From positions 1 to 46,686 of the forward strand of contig JAIEOW010000031.1 of NCBI GenBank assembly GCA_019750095.1: DNA of 46,686 nucleotides. The letters are read 5' to 3'. The stretch is from Phycisphaerales bacterium. GTDB lineage: Bacteria > Planctomycetota > Phycisphaerae > Phycisphaerales > UBA1924. The stretch's first letter is position 1. Each line of letters opens with the position of its first letter. This document shows, piece after piece, positions 40,686-46,686 of this stretch. Both the position numbers and the translations under genes were made by a program. A model generated the notes under the pieces. It was not told the DNA's origin and made no database searches. It was given only the letters and a program-made list of their open reading frames with translations.

Positions 40686-41435
40686 TCACGCATACGCCGC
40701 CGTCAACAACCCATCCGTCGTCGTCGGCACATCGTCCCCCGCCGCACGAATGCGCTCGATCGCCCGAGTCACCATCCGCTCGGCATCCATCGGCGATTCA
40801 CCCAGCGCCACCAGCGCTTCCACCGTCTGGCGAATGGGCGGAAGCACCGCCACCACACGTTCGGTCGTCTTGCCCGTTTCCGAGCCCTTGGCCTTCGCCG
40901 CGCTCCCAGCCGTTTTCCTCGGCTTGGGCTCAGCGATTGCCTTCCCTCCACCCGCGGCCACATCCAGCGCCGCCCGCTGCACTTCCCCAAGTGCAAACGC
41001 CCCCGCCTTGGTCTTCAGCTCGTGCACGATCAGTTCCGCCAGTTTGGGTCCGATCTCCGGCAAGCTCTGCAAGAAACGTGCATCCCGATCAGCAATCGCC
41101 CGCGCGATCGACGCCGGTTCCACCGCCATCGCCCGCATCGCCCGCTTGTTCCCCAGCCCCTTCACGCTCGTCAAAAGCTCAAAGAACTCCCGCTCCCGCG
41201 TCGAAGCAAAGCCCAATAGCCGCGGAATGAACGATGATCCTTGATTCACCGACTCCAGATATTGGATCGTGTGCAGGGTGACCCCTGTCTCTCCCCCCTG
41301 ACGCTCGGCCAGCAGCTTGTCCGCGAGATACGCCGGAACCAGCACCTCAAAGCAGACCCCGCTCTGCCCCTCCGGCTCAACAAGCAGCGTCTGGCGATCC
41401 TGCGAACGAAGGGTGCCGGTGATAAGGGCGATCAT
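40686..41435 (-). CDS. ruvA: Holliday junction branch-migration protein RuvA
   Basis: 249 aa from the ATG at 41435. RuvA tetramers grip Holliday junctions and load RuvB. Domain I (OB fold) is MIALITGTLRSQDRQTLLVE, an RuvA-style start; domain II has two helix-hairpin-helix motifs, LTSVKGLGNKRAMRAM and LPEIGPKLAELIVHEL; domain III, which binds RuvB, is RQTVEALVALGESPMDAERMV. The protein exceeds the usual 200 aa because of a Lys/Ala-rich linker before domain III (KPRKTAGSAAKAKGSETGK). ruvB and ruvC are not adjacent. It diverges from the nucleotide-sugar dehydratase gene. Confidence 0.92.
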   Translation of the reverse strand: MIALITGTLRSQDRQTLLVEPEGQSGVCFEVLVPAYLADKLLAERQGGETGVTLHTIQYLESVNQGSSFIPRLLGFASTREREFFELLTSVKGLGNKRAMRAMAVEPASIARAIADRDARFLQSLPEIGPKLAELIVHELKTKAGAFALGEVQRAALDVAAGGGKAIAEPKPRKTAGSAAKAKGSETGKTTERVVAVLPPIRQTVEALVALGESPMDAERMVTRAIERIRAAGDDVPTTTDGLLTAAYA

Positions 41436-41566
41436 GGATATCGCAGTGTACCGACCTTGCGGGATGCTTCGAGCGTGGGTTATCGGGCCACCGCCCATTG
41501 CTCGCTTGGTCTGATCCCCGAGATTCTCGGTCCATCGGCCCGGGTTTCGGTCGATATGCAGGACCT

Positions 41567-43183
41567 ATGACCACGTTCGCCCGTCGCGCCACCTCCTGGC
41601 GACCCTCCGCCGCGGATGCTCACCAGCCCGTCATGCCCCCGCCCTCGGCGTTGCCGCGGACGGGCCTGCTGCTGGTGGGTCTTCCAACGACCATCGCCGC
41701 CGTGCGCGCCGAGGTTGCGGCGATGGATCCCACGCCGGTGATTGCCGACGAGTTGGCGCTGTCTGCCGCAACCACCGTTTCCAGTGGAGACCTTGCCGCT
41801 CTTGCCGCACGTCACCAGCTCCGCCTCGCACTGATCTGCGTTCCCGGATCGATGCCCGCACTGCGATATCAGGTCCAATCCGCCTTGCGAGAAGCGGGCA
41901 TCGCCCACGCCTGTGTGCCGGGCGTCTGTGATCTTGCGCCGTCGGGAATCACTGGGCCGGAAGAGCCCGTTTCGCCCGCCGAGCGTCTGTCGGCGGCCCC
42001 GATCATTGATCTCGCCGCCCTCATTGGCCGCACCCCGCACCGTGTGGATCGCGAAGCCGTGGCCAAGGTGCTCAAGGGTCGCCGGGTGCTCATCACTGGA
42101 GCCGGTGGCAGCATCGGGTCTGAACTCGCGCGCGTGGCGGCGGAGTTTGGGCCGGCACAGCTCATCCTGATGGAACGCAGCGAGAACGCGCTGTTTGAGA
42201 TCGACCGCCAGATGGGGCGACGCTTTCCCAAGCTGCCGCGCAAAGCCGTGCTGCACGATGTGGTCGATGCCGAGAGCACGCTGCGGGCGTGCGAGAACCT
42301 GCGGCCGCAGGTGGTCCTGCACGCCGCGGCTCACAAGCACGTGCCCTTGATGGAAGACCACCCGGCCCATGCGGTGACCAACAACCTCTTTGGCACCAAG
42401 TCGATCGCCGACGCCGCGGTTGCGGTGGGGGCCGAGCGGTTTGTGCTGATTTCTTCGGATAAAGCCGTCAATCCGACGTCGGTCATGGGCGCGACCAAGC
42501 GGCTTGCCGAGCAGTATGTCCGCGGGCTGGGCAACCGGACCAAGACCACACGATTGAGCATGGTGCGGTTCGGCAACGTCCTGGGCTCGGCGGCCAGCGT
42601 GCTCACGATCTGGAGCCACCAGATCGGCGAGGGCGGCCCGATCACCATTACCGACCCGCGCATGACCCGATTCTTCATGACCATTCCCGAAGCCGCCACG
42701 CTGGTCATCCACAGCATGACCCTCTCGCCCGACGGCATCGGGTGCGAAGACCGGGGCGGCGTGGGCGTGTTTGTGCTTGACATGGGCGAACCGGTCCGCA
42801 TTGTGGACCTCGCCGAGCGGTTCGTGCGAGCCCACGGCTTGCTCCCGCGGGCGACCTGGCTCGAACCCCAACGCACCGACTCGGGCGAGGGGGCTATTGA
42901 TCTGGATTGCACAGGAATCCGCCCCGGCGAAAAGCTGCATGAGGAACTGGCCTACGCAGCAGAGCAGTTGCGGGCGACCGACCACCCGGGCATCCGCGCG
43001 TGGGCTGGCCCGGGGTTCGGGCAGAACGAAGCCGCCGGGGTGGTCGAGATGATCCGGGACCTGCACGCGGCGCGGTTCAGCCAAGACCCGCAGGCGGTGA
43101 TCTCAGCGATTCGCCGGCACGTCCCCGAAATGCGCCCAAGCTCCCCCGGACCGGAACGCCCCGCACATCCTCTGGTTGGGTGA
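41567..43183 (+). CDS. CapD/FlaA1-like nucleotide-sugar 4,6-dehydratase
   Basis: 538 aa from the ATG at 41567 (AGGA just upstream). It probably removes water from a UDP-N-acetylhexosamine to give a 4-keto-6-deoxy sugar for surface polysaccharide. The NAD-binding motif GAGGSIGSE is at 178-186. The catalytic region SSDKAVNPTSVMGATKRLAE (from 296) has the Met-x3-Lys form typical of FlaA1/CapD enzymes in place of Tyr-x3-Lys. RPGEKLHEEL closes the fold. CapD proteins usually start with four membrane helices; here the N-terminal 170 residues are a soluble nucleotide-binding-like region (TGLLLVGLPTTIAAVRAEVA). No other sugar gene is adjacent. Confidence 0.83.
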   Translation: MTTFARRATSWRPSAADAHQPVMPPPSALPRTGLLLVGLPTTIAAVRAEVAAMDPTPVIADELALSAATTVSSGDLAALAARHQLRLALICVPGSMPALRYQVQSALREAGIAHACVPGVCDLAPSGITGPEEPVSPAERLSAAPIIDLAALIGRTPHRVDREAVAKVLKGRRVLITGAGGSIGSELARVAAEFGPAQLILMERSENALFEIDRQMGRRFPKLPRKAVLHDVVDAESTLRACENLRPQVVLHAAAHKHVPLMEDHPAHAVTNNLFGTKSIADAAVAVGAERFVLISSDKAVNPTSVMGATKRLAEQYVRGLGNRTKTTRLSMVRFGNVLGSAASVLTIWSHQIGEGGPITITDPRMTRFFMTIPEAATLVIHSMTLSPDGIGCEDRGGVGVFVLDMGEPVRIVDLAERFVRAHGLLPRATWLEPQRTDSGEGAIDLDCTGIRPGEKLHEELAYAAEQLRATDHPGIRAWAGPGFGQNEAAGVVEMIRDLHAARFSQDPQAVISAIRRHVPEMRPSSPGPERPAHPLVG

Positions 43184-43312
43184 CGTAGTTTTGGTCTTTG
43201 TCAGGGCGACTTGTACGCCGATGAGCCGAAGTCCATATCATGGACCCGATCTTGGCGTGCCCTGAGCGTGTGCTTTGGGGCGGATCGCGGTGGAACCAAA
43301 GGAGGCGTCGGC

Positions 43313-43666
43313 ATGGGGAACACACGACAGAGCGTGTTGCTCGAGACCTACGCGGCTCGTCAAAGGGCCGTGGACCTCTTAAAGAACCTCCAGCAGGCCC
43401 AGGGTGAGTGCGAGAAGCACCTGGAAGCCGACAAACGTCAAGACGTGATGAAGACCCTGACGGGCTGCTCCAGCATCGAGTCGGCGATCACGAGCACCAA
43501 GCGGATGATCGAGATGATGGACCGGGTGCTGGTCGAGGCCGAGTCGATGGTGGCGGTGGATGAAGGCGTTCCCCCCGCCGCACCCGCGACGGAGGAGTTC
43601 CGAGCCGAGGTGGTGGCGCGGATCGGGCCGTCGTTGATGGTGACGCGGTCGGCGATTCGGCGATAG
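43313..43666 (+). CDS. small helical protein of unknown function
   Basis: 117 aa from the ATG at 43313, with a near-perfect Shine-Dalgarno AAAGGAGG 7 nt upstream; the longer frame from 43211 is rejected for that reason. The chain is almost entirely alpha-helical and charged (YAARQRAVDLLKNLQQAQGECEK, then IESAITSTKRMIEMMDRVLVEAE), which suggests a coiled-coil or helical-bundle protein. There is no signal peptide and no metal motif, and two cysteines are present. It may bind other proteins or itself. The strong ribosome site implies high expression. I do not recognise a family. Confidence 0.7.
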   Translation: MGNTRQSVLLETYAARQRAVDLLKNLQQAQGECEKHLEADKRQDVMKTLTGCSSIESAITSTKRMIEMMDRVLVEAESMVAVDEGVPPAAPATEEFRAEVVARIGPSLMVTRSAIRR

Positions 43667-43722
43667 GTGGAGTGGGGGGGCGGGGGACGGGGTTGGTGAA
43701 GTTTGATTGGCGGTCGGTACCT

Positions 43723-43979
43723 GCACCGCTTCGCGGTGCGGTCAGTGTTCGCGTTCGGAGTGCGGGGGTGCCGCTTCGCGGCGACCCCCGCCTACTGGCC
43801 TTGACGGCTTCGCCGTCGAGAATGCCGAGAGCCGAGAGCCGAGAGCCGAGGGCTGAGAGCTGAGGGCCGAGGGCTTGAGTGATTGCTGCCGGGGGAACCC
43901 GGTGGTCATGGATTGGGTTTTAAGGGCGGAGCCCTTCGGGTGCATAGGCGGGGGTCGTCGCGGAGCGACACCCCCGCAT
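43723..43979. repeat. composite palindromic repeat, copy R1
   Basis: In order: hairpin GCACCGC-TTC-GCGGTGC (43723-43739), a longer hairpin at 43762-43791 (GGGGGTGCCGC, TTC loop), GACGGC-TTC-GCCGTC (43803-43817), eight heptamers of the GCCGAGA/GCTGAGG type (43824-43879), then a 101 bp module (43879-43979) that contains AAGGGC-GGA-GCCCTT and a long GC hairpin. The 101 bp module is repeated at 44191-44291 with only 3 differences. No gene is supported in this region. Confidence 0.85.
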
Positions 43980-43998
43980 TGCGCACAAAAAGCTTCCC

Positions 43999-44291
43999 GC
44001 ACCGCGTACGCGGTGCAGGTGCGTTCGAATGGCGATATACGGGGGTGCCGCTTTGCGGCGACCCCCGCCTGTTGACCTTGACGGCTTCGCCGTCGAGAAT
44101 GCTGAGGGCCGAGGGCCGAGGGCCGAGGGCCGAGGATCGAGGACCGAGGACCGAGAGTTGAGAACTGAGGGCTAAGGGCTGAGAGCTTAAGTGATTGCTG
44201 CCGGGGGAACTCGGTGGTCATGGATTGGGTTTTCAGGGCGGAGCCCTTCGGGTGCATAGGCGGGGGTCGTCGCGAAGCGACACCCCCGCAT
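43999..44291. repeat. composite palindromic repeat, copy R2
   Basis: Same order as R1: the perfect palindrome GCACCGCGTACGCGGTGC (43999-44016), the long hairpin (44040-44067), GACGGC-TTC-GCCGTC (44080-44094), thirteen heptamers (44101-44191), and the 101 bp module (44191-44291). The heptamer count differs from R1 (13 against 8), so the array expands or shrinks. Confidence 0.85.
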
Positions 44292-44312
44292 CGGTATGTC
44301 GGCTGATTTCAT

Positions 44313-44888
44313 GCACCGCGAAGGCGGTGCGGGAGTTTGATGCGAAGACCCGAGCGGCCGGACGAGACAAGATTGCCGACTCGGGTACGCTCTCATCATG
44401 GCTTCAACGCTCACGAGCATTCTCGTGCACGCGACGTTCTCGACCAAGAACCGCGAACCGCTGATCCCCGTTGATTTGCTTCCACAGCTCTTTGCCTACG
44501 CAGGCGGAGTTTGTCGCGATATGCAGTCGCCGCTGATGCATGCTGGCGGAGTCGGTGATCATGTTCACCTGCTGATTTCGCTTGGCAAAACGATGTCGAT
44601 CGCGGATGTGATGATGCACACCAAGCGCGCGACGTCGATGTGGATCAAGAATCAGCGACCGGGCCTTCACGGCTTTGGATGGCAGGACGGGTACTTTGCG
44701 TTTTCCGTCGGGCATGACGATGTGGACGCGGTACGGGCGTATTTCGATCGGCAGGCAGAGCATCATGCGTCGCGGGATTTCCAGGGTGAGGTGCTTGCGA
44801 TGCTGGTCAAGTATGGCGTGTCGTTCGACCCGCGGTACATCTGGACGTGAGGGTGGGCGGCTGGACCTGCACCGCTTCGCGGTGCAGG
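44313..44888 (+). mobile_element. IS200-type element bounded by opposed GCACCGC hairpins
   Basis: A hairpin GCACCGC-GAAG-GCGGTGC (44313-44330) lies before the transposase gene, and CCTGCACCGC-TTC-GCGGTGCAGG (44866-44888) lies 16 bp after it. The loops read GAAG and TTC, so the two are in opposite orientation. IS200/IS605 elements end in subterminal hairpins that the transposase recognises as single strands, so these are candidate left and right ends. The exact cleavage points are not known. Confidence 0.55.
44398..44850 (+). CDS. IS200/IS605-family Y1 transposase (TnpA)
   Basis: 150 aa, full family length. TnpA is an HUH-type single-strand transposase. The metal motif is HVHLL with His55 and His57 (GDHVHLLIS), and the catalytic Tyr115 lies in YFDRQAEHH, the IS200-style Y-x3-Q-x2-HH context. 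REP-associated transposases (RAYTs) normally have an NP-x-RA type sequence there, so this is closer to IS200 than to a typical RAYT. It appears intact. No tnpB follows. Hairpins on both sides match the substrates such enzymes use. Confidence 0.85.
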   Translation: MASTLTSILVHATFSTKNREPLIPVDLLPQLFAYAGGVCRDMQSPLMHAGGVGDHVHLLISLGKTMSIADVMMHTKRATSMWIKNQRPGLHGFGWQDGYFAFSVGHDDVDAVRAYFDRQAEHHASRDFQGEVLAMLVKYGVSFDPRYIWT

Positions 44889-44963
44889 TGGATTGGAATT
44901 GCAACGCACGGGGGTGCCGCTTCGCGGCGACCCCCGTCTATGGACCTTGACGGCTTCGCCGTC
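44866..44963. repeat. composite palindromic repeat, partial copy R3
   Basis: It contains the first three hairpins of R1/R2 only: a 10 bp stem CCTGCACCGC-TTC (44866-44888), the long hairpin with ACGGGGGT ends (44908-44937) and GACGGC-TTC-GCCGTC (44949-44963). The heptamers and the 101 bp module are absent. It shares its first hairpin with the right end of the transposase element. Confidence 0.8.
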
Positions 44964-45077
44964 GGGATGAGGTTTGGGGCAGGGTTGTGGTGGGTGGGGT
45001 TTCTGTTGGAAGGTTGATGTTCGTTTGACGCTGGAACGGGCGCTTGCGCTTTCGGCTCGTGGGCTACCGTCCGTCCC

Positions 45078-45590
45078 ATGAACGAGAGCTCTACGTGGCC
45101 GATGGCCTGTGACCTGCGGATCCTTGCGCTCGATCCTCGGGCGGTGCTGCCGGCGTATCAGAGTGATCTGGCGGCGGGGCTGGACATTGCGGCGTTCATG
45201 CCCGACCAGCCCGAGGGCGTGACGCTGGAGCCGGTCAGCCGTGGGGGGCGGCCGGTGATGATCCGGACGGGGTGGGCGATGGCGATTCCGGTGGGGTTTG
45301 AGGCGCAAGTGCGGCCGCGGAGCGGTCTGGGGGCCAAGCACGGCGTGACGCTGCCGAATGCGCCGGGGACGATCGATGCGGATTACCGGGGCGAGGTGAA
45401 AGTGCCGCTGATTAATCTGGGGCCGGAGCCGTTCGTGGTTCGGCACGGCGACCGGATCGCGCAGATGGTGATCGCGCCGGTGGCGCGGGCGCGGGTGCTG
45501 GCGGTGGCGGAGCTCGATGTGACGGTGCGCGGGGGGGCGGGGTTTGGGTCGACGGGGGTTGGGGGTGGGGTGAGGGGGCGTGAGGCGTGA
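45078..45590 (+). CDS. dut: deoxyuridine 5'-triphosphate nucleotidohydrolase (dUTPase)
   Basis: 170 aa. dUTPase hydrolyses dUTP to dUMP and PPi, keeping uracil out of DNA and feeding dTMP synthesis. All five trimeric dUTPase motifs are visible: AAGLDIAAF (1), [12 protein letters not shown] (2), [20 protein letters not shown] (3, with the catalytic Asp in IDADYRG), [11 protein letters not shown] (4) and the C-terminal GGAGFGSTG (5). The chain is slightly longer than the usual 150 residues, because of an internal segment near [16 protein letters not shown]. The start ATG at 45078 is clear. Confidence 0.94.
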   Translation: MNESSTWPMACDLRILALDPRAVLPAYQSDLAAGLDIAAFMPDQPEGVTLEPVSRGGRPVMIRTGWAMAIPVGFEAQVRPRSGLGAKHGVTLPNAPGTIDADYRGEVKVPLINLGPEPFVVRHGDRIAQMVIAPVARARVLAVAELDVTVRGGAGFGSTGVGGGVRGREA

Positions 45591-45737
45591 ATCACATACG
45601 CTTGATGGGCTCGGCAAAACCTCGCTCAGAGCTGCAAGGTGGGGGCATGTTTGTCACGCGGCGTTTGGGCGAGGTCGGGTCACCCGCCCTATCAAAATCC
45701 GAGAAGTGGACGTTCACGGGACTGTTTTTCCGAGTAC

Positions 45738-46055
45738 ATGATTGAGATGTTCGACTTCGAACAATATCTTGAGTGGATATGTGCTAAAGAGATTATTCTT
45801 CAAAGTCGTGGTTTTTCTGTTGAAATATCACAGTGCCATGAAAGAGACCACCGCAGTCACCGCATCGCTATCGAGAACGAGCGAGTGTTTGCTACTCTTA
45901 CTGTGTACGATAGGGGAGACACAATCATGGGAATGATCGATATACGTGACACACAAATCGCGATTGATCGAGGCGATGTTGTTTTACATGATGACTGGAT
46001 TGACGTGCTCACCTACACATTCTTTGATTTGGTGGACCGTATCGATCTGAGGTGA
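45738..46055 (+). CDS. small low-GC protein of unknown function, cassette gene 1
   Basis: 105 aa from the ATG at 45738; the frame extends upstream into the left inverted repeat and I exclude that part. An ATG at 45747 is also possible. The protein is acidic and mixed alpha/beta: FDFEQYLEWICAKEIILQSRGF, then beta strands HRIAIENERVFATLTVYDRGD and MGMIDIRDTQIAID, and ends VLTYTFFDLVDRIDLR. No signal peptide or catalytic motif is visible. Base use differs clearly from neighbours. Small acidic proteins like this are common among immunity proteins, but no toxin gene is near; this is speculation. Confidence 0.6.
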   Translation: MIEMFDFEQYLEWICAKEIILQSRGFSVEISQCHERDHRSHRIAIENERVFATLTVYDRGDTIMGMIDIRDTQIAIDRGDVVLHDDWIDVLTYTFFDLVDRIDLR

Positions 46056-46120
46056 GGCGGCTTCTTGGAGACTTTCAGGGCCCCCAATGTCGCGCGGCTG
46101 GTAGCCCACGTGGATTGATC

Positions 46121-46531
46121 ATGGCGATCTGGCAATACGCATTCTTGTTGATCGACAGTGCTGATTCTCCAATTGAGCCCGCTGTGGAGCCATCTATTGT
46201 CTCTGAGCACAAGCAGGTTGTCTCAGCTCTGCTCGACAGGGTCTTCGGGAATCGCGAAGATCTCGGTGATGGCGATGTCCATTGGGGAGAGTACGAAACA
46301 AACGACGCTTTCGTCTATGTAGTGGCGGATTCGCGGCTAGAAGTATTCATTCGACTGGATCTTGGAGGAGCGTGGGTTGATATCGTCGAAAGCCTCAGGT
46401 ATGAATGCGCAGCGATCGGGCTCATGCCTTTGATTGTGCGTCCCGCAAAAGTGTTTCATGGGAAGGTCTGCGCGAAGTCGTTGAAGCGTCTGCGGCGTCG
46501 AGGTTTGTCCGAGATCCGTACGGATTCTTGA
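46121..46531 (+). CDS. small protein of unknown function, cassette gene 2
   Basis: 136 aa from the ATG at 46121, 65 bp after cassette gene 1 on the same strand; the longer frame from 46052 has no better start. It begins AIWQYAFLLIDSADSPIEP, has a helical segment SEHKQVVSALLDRVFGN, beta-like DAFVYVVADSRLEVFIRLDLGG and a basic end KSLKRLRRRGLSEIRTDS. No family is recognised. The opening WQYAFLLI style and size resemble some immunity proteins, without firm evidence. Its GC content is intermediate between gene 1 and the surroundings, and it ends 16 bp before the right inverted repeat. Confidence 0.6.
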   Translation: MAIWQYAFLLIDSADSPIEPAVEPSIVSEHKQVVSALLDRVFGNREDLGDGDVHWGEYETNDAFVYVVADSRLEVFIRLDLGGAWVDIVESLRYECAAIGLMPLIVRPAKVFHGKVCAKSLKRLRRRGLSEIRTDS

Positions 46532-46632
46532 GTGATGGAAACTTGTAAGGCGTGTGGCCCGACCCCGCCCATGTTGACCGAGGCATGACGTGCCACCACC
46601 TCGCGGCTTTGAGGAATGCCATTCAGTTATCG

Positions 46633-46686
46633 ATGGAGTGGCGGTTGAGGAGCCATGTGGTGGATTGGGAGCGGGGGCGGGTCATG
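46633..46686 (+). CDS. probable start of dihydropteroate synthase (cut by window end)
   Basis: Only 18 codons are present: ATG at 46633, reading MEWRLRSHVVDWERGRVM to the edge with no stop. The pattern W-R-x8-DWxRGRVM resembles the segment just before the GIVNVTPDSF motif of dihydropteroate synthase (FolP), which makes dihydropteroate in folate synthesis. The motif itself lies outside the window, so this is an inference from a short stretch. No clear ribosome site is seen at the usual distance. Confidence 0.35.
   Translation, partial: MEWRLRSHVVDWERGRVM

Larger units (their letters stand above)
45625..46613. mobile_element. low-GC two-gene segment between inverted repeats
   Basis: Left arm 45625-45690 and right arm 46547-46613 are inverted copies. 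The outer blocks (45629-45650 with 46588-46609) match at 17 of 22 positions, a CTCA/TGAG extension matches fully, and the inner blocks (45667-45690 with 46547-46570) match at 20 of 24. The spacers between blocks are 16 and 17 nt. The interior is AT-richer than the surroundings: 20 of the 60 bases at 45741-45800 are G or C. No transposase is inside. This looks like a passively mobilised cassette; the mobiliser is unknown. Confidence 0.6.

Noticed and set aside
43742-44257. A 171-codon minus-strand frame across R1 and R2
   Set aside because: It simply translates the palindromic repeats (the same MHPKGSALKTQ peptide appears twice) and has no ribosome site.
43723-44291. CRISPR array
   Set aside because: The repeats are tandem heptamers and hairpins without constant repeats separated by unique spacers, and no cas gene is present.
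45625-46613. Integron-type gene cassettes with attC sites
   Set aside because: I looked for the GTTRRRY/RYYYAAC core pairs at the arms and found none; one pair of terminal inverted repeats enclosing two genes also differs from one attC per gene.

Overview
The window is high-GC bacterial DNA that reads like a member of the Planctomycetota, most likely class Phycisphaerae. That placement is inferred from gene content: a planctomycete-style pseudopilin with an FTIIELL methylation motif, a secreted protein ending in a PSPGA-type C-terminal sorting signal, a DUF1569 protein, a membrane protein with a CxxCGYGL zinc ribbon, the SWIM/SNF2 gene pair, and LL-diaminopimelate aminotransferase. No rRNA, phage or CRISPR locus is seen. 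There is one tRNA (Lys-UUU) at 22305-22377.

Layout. At 0-4.1 kb a secreted protein and a tandem GNAT protein diverge, followed by dnaA behind a 438 bp gene-free region. At 4.2-6.1 kb is a leftward run of TPR protein, recX and a lipoprotein. At 6.2-16.1 kb is a rightward series: 3-hydroxyacyl-CoA dehydrogenase, zinc-ribbon membrane protein, two overlapping GNAT genes, a PSPGA-tail exported protein, a secreted protein of unknown function, a Tat-exported flavin amine oxidase, DUF1569 and an Eis-type acetyltransferase. At 16.2-22.2 kb a pseudopilin and the translationally coupled SNF2 helicase/SWIM pair run leftward. At 22.3-26.5 kb are tRNA-Lys, a short asparaginase, an EamA transporter, an HTH regulator and dapL. 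At 26.6-30.9 kb are DUF2726, DUF2752, DUF4190, glycerate 2-kinase and pilT. At 31.1-35.4 kb an ECF sigma factor and its probable anti-sigma partner diverge from cstA. At 35.4-41.4 kb two amidohydrolase genes, one a very long two-domain fusion, are followed by ruvA. At 41.6-46.7 kb are a nucleotide-sugar dehydratase, an IS200-type transposase in a dense field of palindromes, dut, a low-GC two-gene block between inverted repeats, and the probable first codons of folP.

The genes are mostly housekeeping or secreted proteins. The unusual content is between them. (1) Five small palindromes share one design: a GGTGG foot, an 8 bp perfect stem and a TCC loop. The stem sequence differs between loci but pairing is always kept, and four of the five form two head-to-head pairs. 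(2) A Y1 transposase gene is flanked by opposed GCACCGC/GCGGTGC hairpins and lies beside two nearly identical 101 bp palindromic modules with heptamer arrays. (3) A 989 bp segment bounded by inverted repeats of about 66 bp carries two AT-richer genes and no transposase. (4) Several 7 or 8 bp tandem arrays abut or enter gene ends, and a degenerate 42 bp tandem repeat follows tRNA-Lys. Family names rest on motifs read by eye; no database search was possible.
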